From: Flavobacteriaceae bacterium
GTDB lineage: Bacteria > Bacteroidota > Bacteroidia > Flavobacteriales > Flavobacteriaceae
DNA: 64,000 nt
Assembly (NCBI GenBank): GCA_947446635.1
Contig: CANFHF010000004.1
Coordinates: 1-64,000 of the forward strand
Reading direction: 5' to 3'
A program made the position numbers and the translations under genes. Below, piece by piece: positions 36,209-47,536 of the stretch. Every line of letters starts with the position of its first letter. The first letter of the stretch is position 1. Below the pieces are notes generated by a model. That model was not told where the DNA came from. It ran no database searches and was given only the letters and a program-made list of their open reading frames with translations.

Positions 36209-37984
36209 TTATTTCTTTTTCTCGTTTTTTTCCATTTTGGCTTTCAAACCAGCAAGGATATCATTGTTGTCTCCAAGAGTTGCAGCTGGTGCATTTGTAG
36301 CTGAAGCAACCGCTTCGGCAACCGCTTTTACCGCTTTTTCTTCTTCTTCACGGAAAATAGCCGTGTGAGAAGCAACAACTCTCTTGAATTCTTTGTTGAA
36401 TTCGATTACTTTGAATTCAGCAGTTTCTCCTTTTTTCAATTTCTTACCGTCTTCTTTTTCAAGGTGACGTGTTGGAATGAAAGCAACGATATCTTCTCCG
36501 AATTCTACAGTAGCGCCTTTGTCAACAATTTCAGCAATTTCCCCTGTATGGATAGTTCCCACTGCGAAAGAAGCCTCATATTGATCCCAAGGATTAGCAG
36601 TAGTTTGTTTGTGACCTAAAGATAATTTACGTCCTTCAACATCTAATTCTAATACTACTACATCTAATTTTTCACCAACATTTACAAATTCAGATGGATG
36701 TTTGATTTTCTTAGTCCAAGAAAGGTCAGAGATGTAAATCAATCCATCAATACCTTCTTCTAATTCTACGAAAATTCCAAAGTTTGTAAAGTTTCTAACG
36801 ATTCCAGAATGTTTAGAACCTACTGGATATTTAGCTGTGATATCTGTCCAAGGGTCTTGAGACAATTGTTTTATACCCATTGACATTTTACGGTCGTCTC
36901 TGTCCAAAGTCAGAATAACTGCTTCCACAATATCTCCTACTTTTACGAAATCTTGAGCGGAACGTAAATGAGTAGACCATGACATTTCAGAAACGTGGAT
37001 TAAACCTTCAACACCTTCAGCAACTTCGATAAAAGCACCGTAATCAGCGATTACAACTACTTTACCTTTTACCTTATCTCCTATTGCTAATTTAGCGTCA
37101 AGAGCATCCCAAGGGTGAGCGTTTAATTGTTTCAATCCTAATTGGATTCTTGTTTTCTCGTCATCAAAATCAAGGATTACCACATTCAGCACTTGATCTA
37201 ATTCAAGAACTTCAGAAGGATGATTTATTCTAGACCAAGAAAGGTCAGTAATGTGAATTAATCCATCAACACCACCTAAATCAATAAAGACACCATAAGA
37301 AGTAATGTTTTTAACAACACCTTCTAATACTTGTCCTTTTTGTAATTTACCAATGATTTCTTTTTTCTGTACTTCAATATCCGCTTCAATAAGCGCTTTA
37401 TGCGAAACAACAACGTTTTTGAATTCATGGTTGATTTTCACCACTTTGAATTCCATCATTTTGTTTACGTATACATCGTAATCTCTAATTGGTTTCACAT
37501 CAATTTGAGAACCTGGTAAGAAAGCTTCGATTCCAAAAACGTCAACGATCATACCACCTTTAGTTCTGCATTTTACAAAACCATTAACGATTTCTCCTGT
37601 TTCGTTAGCCGAAATAACTCTATCCCATGATTTGATAGTACGTGCTTTTCTGTGAGATAATACTAATTGACCTGTTTTATCCTCACGGATATCAATTAAC
37701 ACTTCTACTTTGTCACCTACTTTTAAGTTTGGATTGTAACGGAATTCGTTTAAAGAAATAACACCTTCCGATTTTGCGTTGATATCAACGATAACGTCTC
37801 TATCTGTAATTCTAACAACAATACCATCTACCACTTCTTCTTGATCAGTGGCGATGAAAGTTTTTGAAACCAGTTCTTCGAATTCTTTTAAGTTTTTTTT
37901 ATCTACGGCATCAATACCTTCTTCAAAGTTGTGCCAATTAAATTCTGCTAAAAACTGCTCTTGTGATTTTAATGTTTCAGACAT
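36209..37984 (-). CDS. rpsA: 30S ribosomal protein S1
   Basis: A 591-residue S1 with six S1/OB repeats. Repeats 3-6 carry the characteristic YGVFIDLGGVDGLIHITDLSW, YGAFIEVAEGVEGLIHVSEM and FGIFVELEEGIDGLIYISDLSW sequences. S1 brings mRNA to the 30S subunit, which is especially relevant in Bacteroidota because Shine-Dalgarno sites are weak. The alanine-rich tail (about 555-570) ends in a lysine-rich segment. It is monocistronic, with its own strong promoter and terminator. Confidence 0.96.
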   Translation of the reverse strand: MSETLKSQEQFLAEFNWHNFEEGIDAVDKKNLKEFEELVSKTFIATDQEEVVDGIVVRITDRDVIVDINAKSEGVISLNEFRYNPNLKVGDKVEVLIDIREDKTGQLVLSHRKARTIKSWDRVISANETGEIVNGFVKCRTKGGMIVDVFGIEAFLPGSQIDVKPIRDYDVYVNKMMEFKVVKINHEFKNVVVSHKALIEADIEVQKKEIIGKLQKGQVLEGVVKNITSYGVFIDLGGVDGLIHITDLSWSRINHPSEVLELDQVLNVVILDFDDEKTRIQLGLKQLNAHPWDALDAKLAIGDKVKGKVVVIADYGAFIEVAEGVEGLIHVSEMSWSTHLRSAQDFVKVGDIVEAVILTLDRDDRKMSMGIKQLSQDPWTDITAKYPVGSKHSGIVRNFTNFGIFVELEEGIDGLIYISDLSWTKKIKHPSEFVNVGEKLDVVVLELDVEGRKLSLGHKQTTANPWDQYEASFAVGTIHTGEIAEIVDKGATVEFGEDIVAFIPTRHLEKEDGKKLKKGETAEFKVIEFNKEFKRVVASHTAIFREEEEKAVKAVAEAVASATNAPAATLGDNNDILAGLKAKMEKNEKKK

Positions 37985-38036
37985 GCTGATTAAAAATTTG
38001 TATTCTGTGTTATCTTGAGTTTCTGAAAGTGATAGA

Positions 38037-38054
38037 AAACAACAGAAGTTGTTT
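38037..38054 (-). promoter_or_regulatory. Hairpin in the rpsA 5' leader
   Basis: A seven-base perfect stem with a four-base loop (38037-38043 with 38048-38054) lies about 50 bases before the rpsA start in a leader of roughly 110 bases. S1 autoregulates its own translation in other bacteria through a structured leader. A similar role here is inference. Confidence 0.35.
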
Positions 38055-38104
38055 GTTTAATTTTGTTTATACCTAAAGGAAACTCTTATTCACCAAAAGG
38101 TGTG

Positions 38105-38134
38105 CAAAAGTAATTCTTTTTTATATATTTTCAA
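38105..38134 (-). promoter_or_regulatory. Strong Flavobacterium-type promoter for rpsA
   Basis: On the minus strand, TTG at 38134-38132, a 19-base spacer and TACTTTTG at 38112-38105 match the consensus fully. This implies a leader of about 110 bases before rpsA. Confidence 0.6.
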
Positions 38135-38294
38135 AATAATTTAAAGACTGATTGAAATCAATCCGAAAATCGGCAATAGATTGATTTTCAATAATAGAAT
38201 ATTTTTTTCTATTTTAATTATAAACTCGATAAAGATTATTTATTTGCATCTAAAATAGTGCGGATTAATCAACTTTACATCTATGAAAAACTTT

Positions 38295-38939
38295 TTAAGG
38301 TGCTAGTCTATCAATCTTCCAAGTAAAATCATCTTGTAAATGATACCTAATTCTATCGTGCAATCTATTAGGACGTCCTTGCCAAAATTCAACTTCTACA
38401 GGACGAACTAAAAAACCTCCCCAATATTTTGGTCTAGGAATTTCTTTTCCCTCAAAATCCTTTTCCAATTGTTTTAAACTCTCTTCTAAAACCGTTCTAG
38501 ATGAAATGATTTCACTTTGATTTGAAACTATAGCACCTAACTTACTTCCGGTTGGTCGGGATTCAAAATAACCATCGGAAATATTCTCGGAAGTTTTCTC
38601 GGCAACACCTTTTATTATTATTTGGCGTTCGAGCGAATGCCAATAAAAAGAAAGACAAATACTGGGATTGTTGCCAATTGCCCTACCCTTTTCCGAATTG
38701 TAATTGGTATAAAAAATGAATCCTTCATAAGTATACTGTTTCAAAAGCAAAACTCTTGATTTTGGGAAACCATCCAATCCAATGGTTGAAACTGTCATGG
38801 CATTGACTTCATCAACCCCGCCAAAATCTTCTACTTCGTGAAACCACCTATTAAATAAATTGATTGGATCTTCTGGAATAGTAGATTCTAAAAGTTCACT
38901 TTTATCATACGATTTTCTATAATTTCCTATATCTTTCAT
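38295..38939 (-). CDS. pdxH: Pyridoxamine 5'-phosphate oxidase
   Basis: A 214-residue FMN enzyme oxidising PNP/PMP to PLP. The start at 38939 (MKDIGNYRKSYDKSEL) is preferred over one 17 codons upstream because the family begins at this point. The motifs SRVLLLKQYTYEGFIFYTNYNS, SEKGRAIGNNP and the C-terminal FWQGRPNRLHDRIRY are diagnostic. It is the last gene of the pyrR-to-pdxH run. Confidence 0.95.
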   Translation of the reverse strand: MKDIGNYRKSYDKSELLESTIPEDPINLFNRWFHEVEDFGGVDEVNAMTVSTIGLDGFPKSRVLLLKQYTYEGFIFYTNYNSEKGRAIGNNPSICLSFYWHSLERQIIIKGVAEKTSENISDGYFESRPTGSKLGAIVSNQSEIISSRTVLEESLKQLEKDFEGKEIPRPKYWGGFLVRPVEVEFWQGRPNRLHDRIRYHLQDDFTWKIDRLAP

Positions 38940-39013
38940 TAACCCTAATTTAATGGATGTAAAATTACTATGTTTTAAAAGATAAAGCACTTTTTAAAAA
39001 CAGCTAATTTGAT

Positions 39014-39919
39014 TTAAAACTCAAAACTTTTCCCGTCTTCTGCTAAAAGTATATTTGGAAAAATAGTTTCCGCCTGTTCCTTAAAGATTTCAATGCTTTC
39101 ATATCGGGTGGAATAATGTCCCATTACCAATTGTTTGACATTCGCTTTCAAAGCAATAGTAGCTGCTTCTTTTGCTGTAGAATGCATTGTTTTTCCTGCC
39201 AAAATTGCTTCTGATTCCAAAAAAGTAGATTCGTGATACAATACATCAACTTCATTTATAATTGATATAATACTTTCGTCATAAGCCGTGTCCGAGCAAA
39301 ACGCATAACTCAAAGGCGGAATTGGATTAAAAGTCAATTTATGGTTTTCAATAACTCGTCCATCCTCTAAGGTGATGTCTTTTCCGTTTTTGATATTTTG
39401 GTAATAACATTTGTCAATTTCATAATTCTGAACGGCATTTAAATCCAACTTTCTTTCCCTTATTTTTTCTTGAAAAAGAAAACCATTGGTATAAATCCGA
39501 TGTTTTAAAGGGATAGTCTTTACAATAACCTTTTCGTCTTCAAAAATAATTTCACTTTCTTTGGATTCTAATTCGTGAAAAAATAACCCATAAGTTGGCC
39601 AAGAATTAGACAATCGCAATTGCAAATTAATAATTTCCTTGATTCCTTTTGGACCAAAAATGTGTAAGTCATTGGTTCGATTGAGCAACATGAAGGTAGA
39701 AACTAATCCTACTAGACCAAAAAAATGATCTCCATGCAAATGGGAAATAAAAATATGATTAATTTTCGAAAATCTAATTTTGTTCTTGCGTAATTGTACT
39801 TGCGTACCTTCGCCACAATCTATCAAAAATAATCTATTTCTGATTTCTAAAACCTGAGAAGTTGGGTTAGTAAAAGTACGTGGTGTTGCAGCATAACAGC
39901 CCAGGATGGTTAGATTCAT
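39014..39919 (-). CDS. rnz: Ribonuclease Z
   Basis: A 301-residue metallo-beta-lactamase-fold endonuclease that trims tRNA 3' ends. The metal-binding motif HLHGDH is at 60-65, with further ligands in the SDTAYDE region and in MGHYSTRY. Length matches the short RNase Z form. The preceding 110-residue gene is often found beside it. Confidence 0.94.
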   Translation of the reverse strand: MNLTILGCYAATPRTFTNPTSQVLEIRNRLFLIDCGEGTQVQLRKNKIRFSKINHIFISHLHGDHFFGLVGLVSTFMLLNRTNDLHIFGPKGIKEIINLQLRLSNSWPTYGLFFHELESKESEIIFEDEKVIVKTIPLKHRIYTNGFLFQEKIRERKLDLNAVQNYEIDKCYYQNIKNGKDITLEDGRVIENHKLTFNPIPPLSYAFCSDTAYDESIISIINEVDVLYHESTFLESEAILAGKTMHSTAKEAATIALKANVKQLVMGHYSTRYESIEIFKEQAETIFPNILLAEDGKSFEF

Positions 39920-39978
39920 TTTTTTAGTTTGGGTTATAAGTTATGAGTTAAATGCCTAACCCATAACTTTATTTAATT

Positions 39979-40311
39979 CTAAAAATCCAAATCGCGTTCT
40001 ATTTCCTCCATTTCAATAATGTCATGAGCTTCGAGTAGAGAACGAACAACAGATAATTTATCAGAAATAGCATTATAATCAAGATCTGAAGTAGCAATAA
40101 CAAATGATTTTTTGGCTTTTTTATGAATTTTTGAAAGTGGCAAAAAACTAGTAATAGCTTCTAGTGAAATGTTTTTATACGCTCTAATATCAATAATAAT
40201 ATTAAGGTTTTCGAAGGTTTTATATTCATTAGTCACTTTTGTCAAGAATAAAACCAAATCACCTTTAGTGTCTTTTATACAAACAGTATGTCCTTTTGCA
40301 TTTACTTTCAT
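39979..40311 (-). CDS. Small conserved protein beside rnz, STAS-like
   Basis: A 110-residue protein with no cysteine-based or metal motif. The alternation of strand and helix, notably LNIIIDIRAYKNISLEAITSF followed by KAKKSFVIATSDLDY, resembles anti-sigma antagonist (STAS) folds, but there is no clear phosphorylatable serine motif. In Flavobacteriia it is sometimes labelled ribonuclease Z purely by proximity; nothing in it supports nuclease activity. It lies between pyrB and rnz with 60-75-base gaps. Confidence 0.7.
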   Translation of the reverse strand: MKVNAKGHTVCIKDTKGDLVLFLTKVTNEYKTFENLNIIIDIRAYKNISLEAITSFLPLSKIHKKAKKSFVIATSDLDYNAISDKLSVVRSLLEAHDIIEMEEIERDLDF

Positions 40312-40383
40312 AGTAGTATGAATTCCTTTATATAGAATTTCAAAAGAATTAATGTTACTTAATATATTCGATAAAAATAAAAT

Positions 40384-41310
40384 CTATTGAATTTTTGAAG
40401 CCAATAAATAAATTACTGCCATTCTAATTGCAACACCATTTTCAACTTGATTCAAAATCACCGATTGCTTCGAGTCGGCAACATCACTGGTAATTTCCAC
40501 TCCCCGATTAATAGGTCCAGGGTGCATAATTATTATTTCTTTATTTAGCGAATCTAGCAAGGTTTTGTCCAATCCGAATTGTTGCGCATATTCCCTTGTG
40601 GAAGGAAAATAATTCACATCCATTCTTTCGTTTTGAATTCGAAGCATATTCGCTACATCACACCATTCTAGTGCCTTACGTATATTTGACTCTACGGTTA
40701 CTCCAAGAGATTCTATGTGTTTAGGAATTAACGTTTTTGGCCCGCAAACTTTAACTTGAGCGCCTTGCATTTGCAAAGCATATATATTTGAAAGTGCTAC
40801 TCTGGAGTGTAAAATATCCCCAACAATCACCACTTTTTTTCCTGCCACATCACCCAATTTTTCTCTGATGGAATAACTATCTAATAAAGCCTGTGTTGGA
40901 TGTTCGTGTGCTCCATCTCCAGCATTTACAATGCTTGCTTTTACGTTTTGAGACAAGAAGTGAGCTGCGCCAGGATTGGAATGTCGCATCACCACCATAT
41001 CCACTTTCATTGAAAGAATATTATTTACGGTATCAATCAAGGTTTCTCCTTTTTTAACAGAAGATTGTGCTGCCGAAAAACTAATTACGTCAGCCGATAA
41101 ACGTTTTTGTGCTAATTCAAAAGAAAGTTTAGTTCTAGTACTATTTTCGAAAAAGATATTGGCAATCGTAATATCCCTTAGCGAAGGCACCTTTTTAATA
41201 GGACGATTGATGACTTCTTTAAAATGATCGGCAGTTTCAAAAATAAGGTCAATATCTTTCTTGTTGATATATTTTATGCCTAATAAATGATTTACACTTA
41301 ACTCGCTCAT
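40384..41310 (-). CDS. pyrB: Aspartate carbamoyltransferase catalytic subunit
   Basis: A 308-residue enzyme of the first committed pyrimidine step. The carbamoyl-phosphate loop STRT is at 57-60, HPTQ at 137-140, and the aspartate-domain motifs MLRIQNERM and HPGPINRGVE follow. No pyrI regulatory subunit is adjacent; control probably comes from PyrR. It starts five bases after pyrR. Confidence 0.97.
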   Translation of the reverse strand: MSELSVNHLLGIKYINKKDIDLIFETADHFKEVINRPIKKVPSLRDITIANIFFENSTRTKLSFELAQKRLSADVISFSAAQSSVKKGETLIDTVNNILSMKVDMVVMRHSNPGAAHFLSQNVKASIVNAGDGAHEHPTQALLDSYSIREKLGDVAGKKVVIVGDILHSRVALSNIYALQMQGAQVKVCGPKTLIPKHIESLGVTVESNIRKALEWCDVANMLRIQNERMDVNYFPSTREYAQQFGLDKTLLDSLNKEIIIMHPGPINRGVEITSDVADSKQSVILNQVENGVAIRMAVIYLLASKIQ

Positions 41311-41315
41311 TTTTA

Positions 41316-41858
41316 TTATTTATTATTGATTAAATAAACGGCGTCTTCCCCGTCTTGATTTTCCCAACACACTTTCACTTTTTCATCATTAATAGCATCA
41401 ACTTGTCGACCGCGATAATCAGGTTGAATAGGCAAATGCCGGCTAAAACGACGATCAATAAGTACCAACAATTCAATTTCCGATGGTCTTCCAAAAGACT
41501 GAATAGCCGTCAATGCAGATCGAATACTCCTTCCTGTATACAAAACATCATCAATAAAAACAACTTTTTTGTTTTCAACAATAAAGTCGATTTGAGTTTT
41601 ATTGGCTTCTAGTGGCTTGCTAGTCCTACGGAAGTCGTCCCTAAAGAAAGTAATATCTAAATAACCCAAGGCAATTTTTGGAATCGCATACTCATTCTCC
41701 AACAAATCTTTTAATCGCTCTGCTAAGAAAGTACCTCGTGGCTGAATTCCAACTAGAATAGTATCCGAAAAATCTAGATGTTTTTCGATTAACTGACAGG
41801 CCAAACGGTGTAGAATGATATCGACTTCCTTTGAAGTGAGCAATACTTTTTGACTCAT
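41316..41858 (-). CDS. pyrR: PyrR regulator/uracil phosphoribosyltransferase
   Basis: A 180-residue type I PRTase-fold protein. The PRPP loop VVFIDDVLYTGRSI is at about 99-112 and the basic surface (FFRDDFRRTSKP) at 71-82 corresponds to the RNA-contact region in Bacillus PyrR. It senses UMP/UTP and in Firmicutes attenuates pyr transcripts. I see no obvious PyrR-type anti-antiterminator in the short leader here, so its mode in this organism is uncertain. It leads the pyrB transcript. Confidence 0.94.
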   Translation of the reverse strand: MSQKVLLTSKEVDIILHRLACQLIEKHLDFSDTILVGIQPRGTFLAERLKDLLENEYAIPKIALGYLDITFFRDDFRRTSKPLEANKTQIDFIVENKKVVFIDDVLYTGRSIRSALTAIQSFGRPSEIELLVLIDRRFSRHLPIQPDYRGRQVDAINDEKVKVCWENQDGEDAVYLINNK

Positions 41859-41879
41859 AATGCAGGTTTGTTTGGTCGG

Positions 41880-41907
41880 TAAAGATATAATTTTTTTATT
41901 AATCCAA
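41880..41907 (-). promoter_or_regulatory. Probable promoter of pyrR-pyrB
   Basis: On the minus strand, TTG at 41907-41905, a 17-base spacer and TATCTTTA at 41887-41880 match the Bacteroidota consensus except for the final A. The start codon lies 21 bases downstream. Confidence 0.4.
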
Positions 41908-41922
41908 AATTTACTTTTTTAT

Positions 41923-41954
41923 TAAAAAAACCGTCCCGATACATTGGGACGGTT
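41923..41954 (-). terminator. Terminator of the ABC-F gene
   Basis: The stem CCGTCCC (41931-41937) with GGGACGG (41946-41952) is followed on the minus strand by T7. It separates the ABC-F gene from the co-directional pyrR unit. Confidence 0.85.
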
Positions 41955-41963
41955 CAACTATTT

Positions 41964-44024
<2,061 letters not shown>

Positions 44025-45461
44025 ATGAGTTCAAAAAATTTACAAACCAAATGGGGACAATTTATCCCTCTAGTAACCGTCTTCTTCTTTTGGGGATTTG
44101 TTGCAGCTAGTAACGACATTTTAATTCCAGTATTTAAAAAGGCATTCGATTTAACACAAGCTCAAAGCCAATTTGTATCCATCGCTTTTTATATTTCCTA
44201 TACTGTAGGCTCTTTAATATATATGGGGATTTCGTTATTGATGAAACAAGATTTAGTAAACAAAATAGGGTATAAAAACGGATTGGCCTTAGGATTAGTA
44301 ATTTCCGCATTAGGAACTTTATTGTTTTATCCTGCAGCTAATACCGGTTCTTATCCTTTAATGCTTGCCGGTTTATTTACCGTTGGCTTAGGATTTTCTT
44401 TGCAGCAAACAGTGGCTAATCCTTTAGCAATTGCTTTAGGACCTATAAAAACAGGTTCACAACGATTGACCTTGGCGGGAGGAATTAATAATTTCGGAAC
44501 TACTATTGGGCCACTAATTGTGAGTTTTGCTATTTTTGGCGCTGCGGCAACTGGAAATACTGACATGAGTATCGAAAGTGTTAAAATTCCCTATTTAATA
44601 TTAGGTTTAGCATTTCTATTGGTAGCTATTCTATTAAAATTTTCATCTTTACCAGAACATCCTGAAACTATTGAAGAATCTTCAGAAGAATCTACTTCAA
44701 CAAAAACTTCAGCCTTACAATATCCTCAACTAGTTATGGGAATGGTTGCCATTTTTCTTTATGTAGGGGTTGAAGTTTCTACTGCTAGTAATTTACCTTC
44801 CTATATGGAAACTAAATTAGGTTTTGCCATTGGAGATATTGCACCTTATATCTCATTGTATTGGGCGAGTTTAATGATTGGTCGTTGGACTGGAGCTGTT
44901 GAGGCCTTTACAGATAATATGAGTATGCAAAAAGTACTCCGGTTTTTAGCTCCTTATTTGGCATTTGGTGTTTTCTTATTGGTTAATGCTATTGCAAAAC
45001 ATGATTTAACTCCTTTCTATATTTATGGATTAATTATTTTAGTTTTAATTGCTGCCGATATGGCAAGCAAAGGAAACCCTGCTAGAATGTTACTCATTTT
45101 TGCTTCTTTAGGAATTGTAGCCTTATTGACGGGGATTTCAACAAGCGGAAGGATCAGTGTTTACGCCTTCACCAGTGTTGGTTTGTTTTGTAGTACGCTT
45201 TGGCCTTGTATTTTTACTCTAGCCGTAAGCGGATTAGGAAAACACACTAGTCAAGGAAGTAGTTTCTTAATCATGATGATTATGGGTGGTGGTATTGTAA
45301 GTTGGTTACAGGGAACTGTTTCCGAAAGCATAGGTATTCAAAGTAGTTATATTGTTGGTGTTTTTTGTTTTGCTTATTTGGCATTTTATGCTTGGAAAGT
45401 AAGTGGCGTTTTAAGACGTCAAGGTATTTCTTTTGATAAAAAAATTAGTGGAGGTCATTAA
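44025..45461 (+). CDS. FucP-type sugar:H+ symporter (MFS, FHS family)
   Basis: A 478-residue major facilitator with about 12 transmembrane helices. VTVFFFWGFVAASNDILIPVFKKAF in TM1, GLALGLVISALGTLLFYPAA and GLGFSLQQTVANPLAIALGP are typical of the fucose/galactose/glucose FHS family. A polar serine/glutamate loop (about 215-235, HPETIEESSEESTS) separates the halves. The substrate is probably a hexose or N-acetylhexosamine; the neighbouring NAGK-type kinase and glycolytic genes fit but do not prove this. It is in the inner membrane. Confidence 0.9.
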   Translation: MSSKNLQTKWGQFIPLVTVFFFWGFVAASNDILIPVFKKAFDLTQAQSQFVSIAFYISYTVGSLIYMGISLLMKQDLVNKIGYKNGLALGLVISALGTLLFYPAANTGSYPLMLAGLFTVGLGFSLQQTVANPLAIALGPIKTGSQRLTLAGGINNFGTTIGPLIVSFAIFGAAATGNTDMSIESVKIPYLILGLAFLLVAILLKFSSLPEHPETIEESSEESTSTKTSALQYPQLVMGMVAIFLYVGVEVSTASNLPSYMETKLGFAIGDIAPYISLYWASLMIGRWTGAVEAFTDNMSMQKVLRFLAPYLAFGVFLLVNAIAKHDLTPFYIYGLIILVLIAADMASKGNPARMLLIFASLGIVALLTGISTSGRISVYAFTSVGLFCSTLWPCIFTLAVSGLGKHTSQGSSFLIMMIMGGGIVSWLQGTVSESIGIQSSYIVGVFCFAYLAFYAWKVSGVLRRQGISFDKKISGGH

Positions 45462-45474
45462 ATATTTATCCCAT

Positions 45475-45512
45475 AAAAAAGTCCCATTTCAAATTAGAAA
45501 TGGGACTTTTTT
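45475..45512. terminator. Bidirectional rho-independent terminator
   Basis: Ten-base perfect arms (45481-45490 with 45497-45506) around a six-base loop are flanked by A6 and T7. It lies between the convergent symporter and transaldolase genes. Confidence 0.88.
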
Positions 45513-45530
45513 TATGCTTAATTTTAAGTA

Positions 45531-46187
45531 TTACTTATTTCCTTTTTCGAAATCAGCAACAAACTGTGCTAATCCAATATCAGTCAGAGGGTGTTTCAAC
45601 AATCCATAAATAGCAGAAAGAGGACCTGTCATTACATCGGCACCTATTTTGGCACAGTTCACAATGTGCATCGTGTGACGAACCGAAGCGGCTAGAATTT
45701 GCGTTTCATACCCATAATTATCATATATTAATCGGATTTCTTCAATAAGCGCTAAACCATCGGTTGACACATCATCTAAACGACCAATAAAAGGCGAAAC
45801 ATAAGTAGCTCCCGCTTTGGCAGCTAACAGGGCTTGTCCTGCCGAAAAAACTAAGGTTACATTTGTTTTTACTCCCCTATCTGAAAAGTATTTAGCAGCC
45901 TTAATCCCTTCTTTGGTCATCGGTAATTTCACCACAATTTGCTCGTGTAATTCAGCCAACTCCTCCCCTTCGCTAACCATTCCGTCAAAATCAAGCGCGT
46001 TTACTTCGGCACTTACATCTCCATCCACAAGGTTGCAAATGTCAACATAATGTTTCAAAATACTGTTTTTTCCAGTAATTCCTTCCTTCGCCATCAATGA
46101 GGGATTAGTGGTTACGCCATCTAAAACGCCCAATGCTTGCGCTTCCTTAATTTGAGCTAAATTAGCTGTGTCGATAAAAAATTTCAT
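45531..46187 (-). CDS. tal: Transaldolase, small (TalC/YwjH) type
   Basis: A 218-residue class I aldolase of the MipB/TalC family. The Schiff-base lysine is K87 in IVVKLP. Two positions that separate transaldolases from E. coli fructose-6-phosphate aldolase point to transaldolase here: Glu at E61 (SAEV; Gln59 in FSA) and Phe at F133 (SPFI; Tyr131 in FSA). It should move dihydroxyacetone units in the non-oxidative pentose phosphate pathway. A (TG)n tract lies 18 bases upstream of the start. Confidence 0.92.
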   Translation of the reverse strand: MKFFIDTANLAQIKEAQALGVLDGVTTNPSLMAKEGITGKNSILKHYVDICNLVDGDVSAEVNALDFDGMVSEGEELAELHEQIVVKLPMTKEGIKAAKYFSDRGVKTNVTLVFSAGQALLAAKAGATYVSPFIGRLDDVSTDGLALIEEIRLIYDNYGYETQILAASVRHTMHIVNCAKIGADVMTGPLSAIYGLLKHPLTDIGLAQFVADFEKGNK

Positions 46188-46205
46188 AAGAATTTATATA
46201 TTAAT

Positions 46206-46224
46206 TGTGTGTGTGTGTGTGTGT
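46206..46224. repeat. (TG)9 dinucleotide tract upstream of the transaldolase
   Basis: Nineteen bases of uninterrupted alternating T and G (as CA on the coding strand of the transaldolase), ending 18 bases before its start codon. Such tracts are slippage-prone. The rest of the 415-base gap to the kinase is AT-rich with no recognisable gene, apart from the kinase terminator at 46519-46550 and a weak short stem near 46450. Confidence 0.9.
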
Positions 46225-46518
46225 CAAAACTACTATTTTCAAGGCATCGTGTTTTGTATTTATATAATTTACAACTAGATTACGAATTGCTTGTTTTTTG
46301 TTTTTATTAAAATTGGATTCAAAAGTAATTAATTTATTCAAATATCAAAGACAAGAAAATCTAGTTTTATTAATTGCTGTATATTTATAAGAATTATTTG
46401 ATTACAAAATTAGACAAATACACTTTCATTTTTTGTGAATAAGGATGTGGTTTGAAAAACCGAAAGTTGAGTAATTCCTGACCAAATACACCTAAATAAA
46501 ATTCAAATGAAAACTTAT

Positions 46519-46550
46519 AAAAAAAAAGTAGTAAGGATTTACTTACTACT
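46519..46550 (-). terminator. Terminator of the NAGK-type kinase gene
   Basis: Nine-base perfect arms (46527-46535 with 46542-46550) with a six-base loop are followed on the minus strand by T7. Confidence 0.75.
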
Positions 46551-46602
46551 GTTTATATATATTAATATTATATCGTTTCTTTAAGATTATGCAGGCAATA
46601 TA

Positions 46603-47454
46603 TTATTTATTTTTTATGTGATAAGCAATGAGGCCATCAATAGGTCTTCTTAAAACGTTTCCTAATTGCAAACCGTATTTATCAAAAGTTATTTGTAATT
46701 CATCTTTTAAATAAAATGCAATTGAACCCACAAAATGTACTGGAACTTCCTTGCAGTTTTCAAATTGTCGAATGTAATTTTTTACAAAAGATTTCATACC
46801 CTTAAAGATTATTTTTTTACAAAATTCGGTTTCTTTGTGTTGAATTAAAAATTTTGCAAAGGTTGCCAAATAAGCATTGGGGTTTGATTTTTTGTACAAC
46901 TCACCTTTAATAGTGTCCGGATCTAAATCATATTCTTTTTCGAATGCAAGAGCTAATTCCTTTGGCATTTTATTGAAGTAGTATTTTCGGATTAATTCTT
47001 TCCCAAATACATTACCACTACAGTCGTCCATAACTATATAACCTAGTGATTGTACTTTTTGGTGTAATAGTTTGCCATCAAAATAACTGCAATTTGAACC
47101 TGTACCTAAAATTGAAACAATCGCTTTTTCTCCTTTAGGAGTTGTCGCATATACAGCTGCATAAGTATCCTCCTCAACTACAATAATCGAGTTGGAAAAA
47201 TATTCTTGAAAAATTCTAGAAAGTGAAATTTTCATATTATCTGTACCACAACCTGCTCCATAAAAGAAAAGATGCGTAGCCTTGTCTTTATTTTGTAGAA
47301 TATCAAAGCGTTCATTTAAACGTTCAATGATTTCATCCCCTTCAATAATTTCAGGGTTTAAGCCTGATGTTTGTGTAGTAAACAACACTTTTCCATCCTC
47401 ATCTATTGCAATCCAATCTGCTTTGGTAGAACCACTATCAACTAATAATCTCAT
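46603..47454 (-). CDS. BadF/BadG-type sugar kinase (N-acetylglucosamine kinase-like)
   Basis: A 283-residue ASKHA-fold ATPase. The phosphate-1 motif is LLVDSGSTKADWI (3-15), and SILGTGSNCSYFDG is the adenosine/phosphate-2 region. VQSLGYIVMDDCSGNVFGKEL resembles the NAGK signature, so phosphorylation of GlcNAc or glucosamine is plausible; BadF-type activators cannot be excluded by sequence alone. It follows gapA after a terminator, so it may be separately expressed. It neighbours a symporter and glycolytic genes. Confidence 0.85.
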   Translation of the reverse strand: MRLLVDSGSTKADWIAIDEDGKVLFTTQTSGLNPEIIEGDEIIERLNERFDILQNKDKATHLFFYGAGCGTDNMKISLSRIFQEYFSNSIIVVEEDTYAAVYATTPKGEKAIVSILGTGSNCSYFDGKLLHQKVQSLGYIVMDDCSGNVFGKELIRKYYFNKMPKELALAFEKEYDLDPDTIKGELYKKSNPNAYLATFAKFLIQHKETEFCKKIIFKGMKSFVKNYIRQFENCKEVPVHFVGSIAFYLKDELQITFDKYGLQLGNVLRRPIDGLIAYHIKNK

Positions 47455-47536
47455 CTTTAATATGGGTTTTAATTTTAGATTAAAAGCTTATAGCTATTAG
47501 GATTGAAATCTAAAAAATATATTTATTTGTTTGGGT

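Noticed and set aside
46206..46224. Phase-variable contingency locus as a firm call
   Set aside because: The tract is short and its length variability cannot be seen from one sequence, so it is reported only as a finding.
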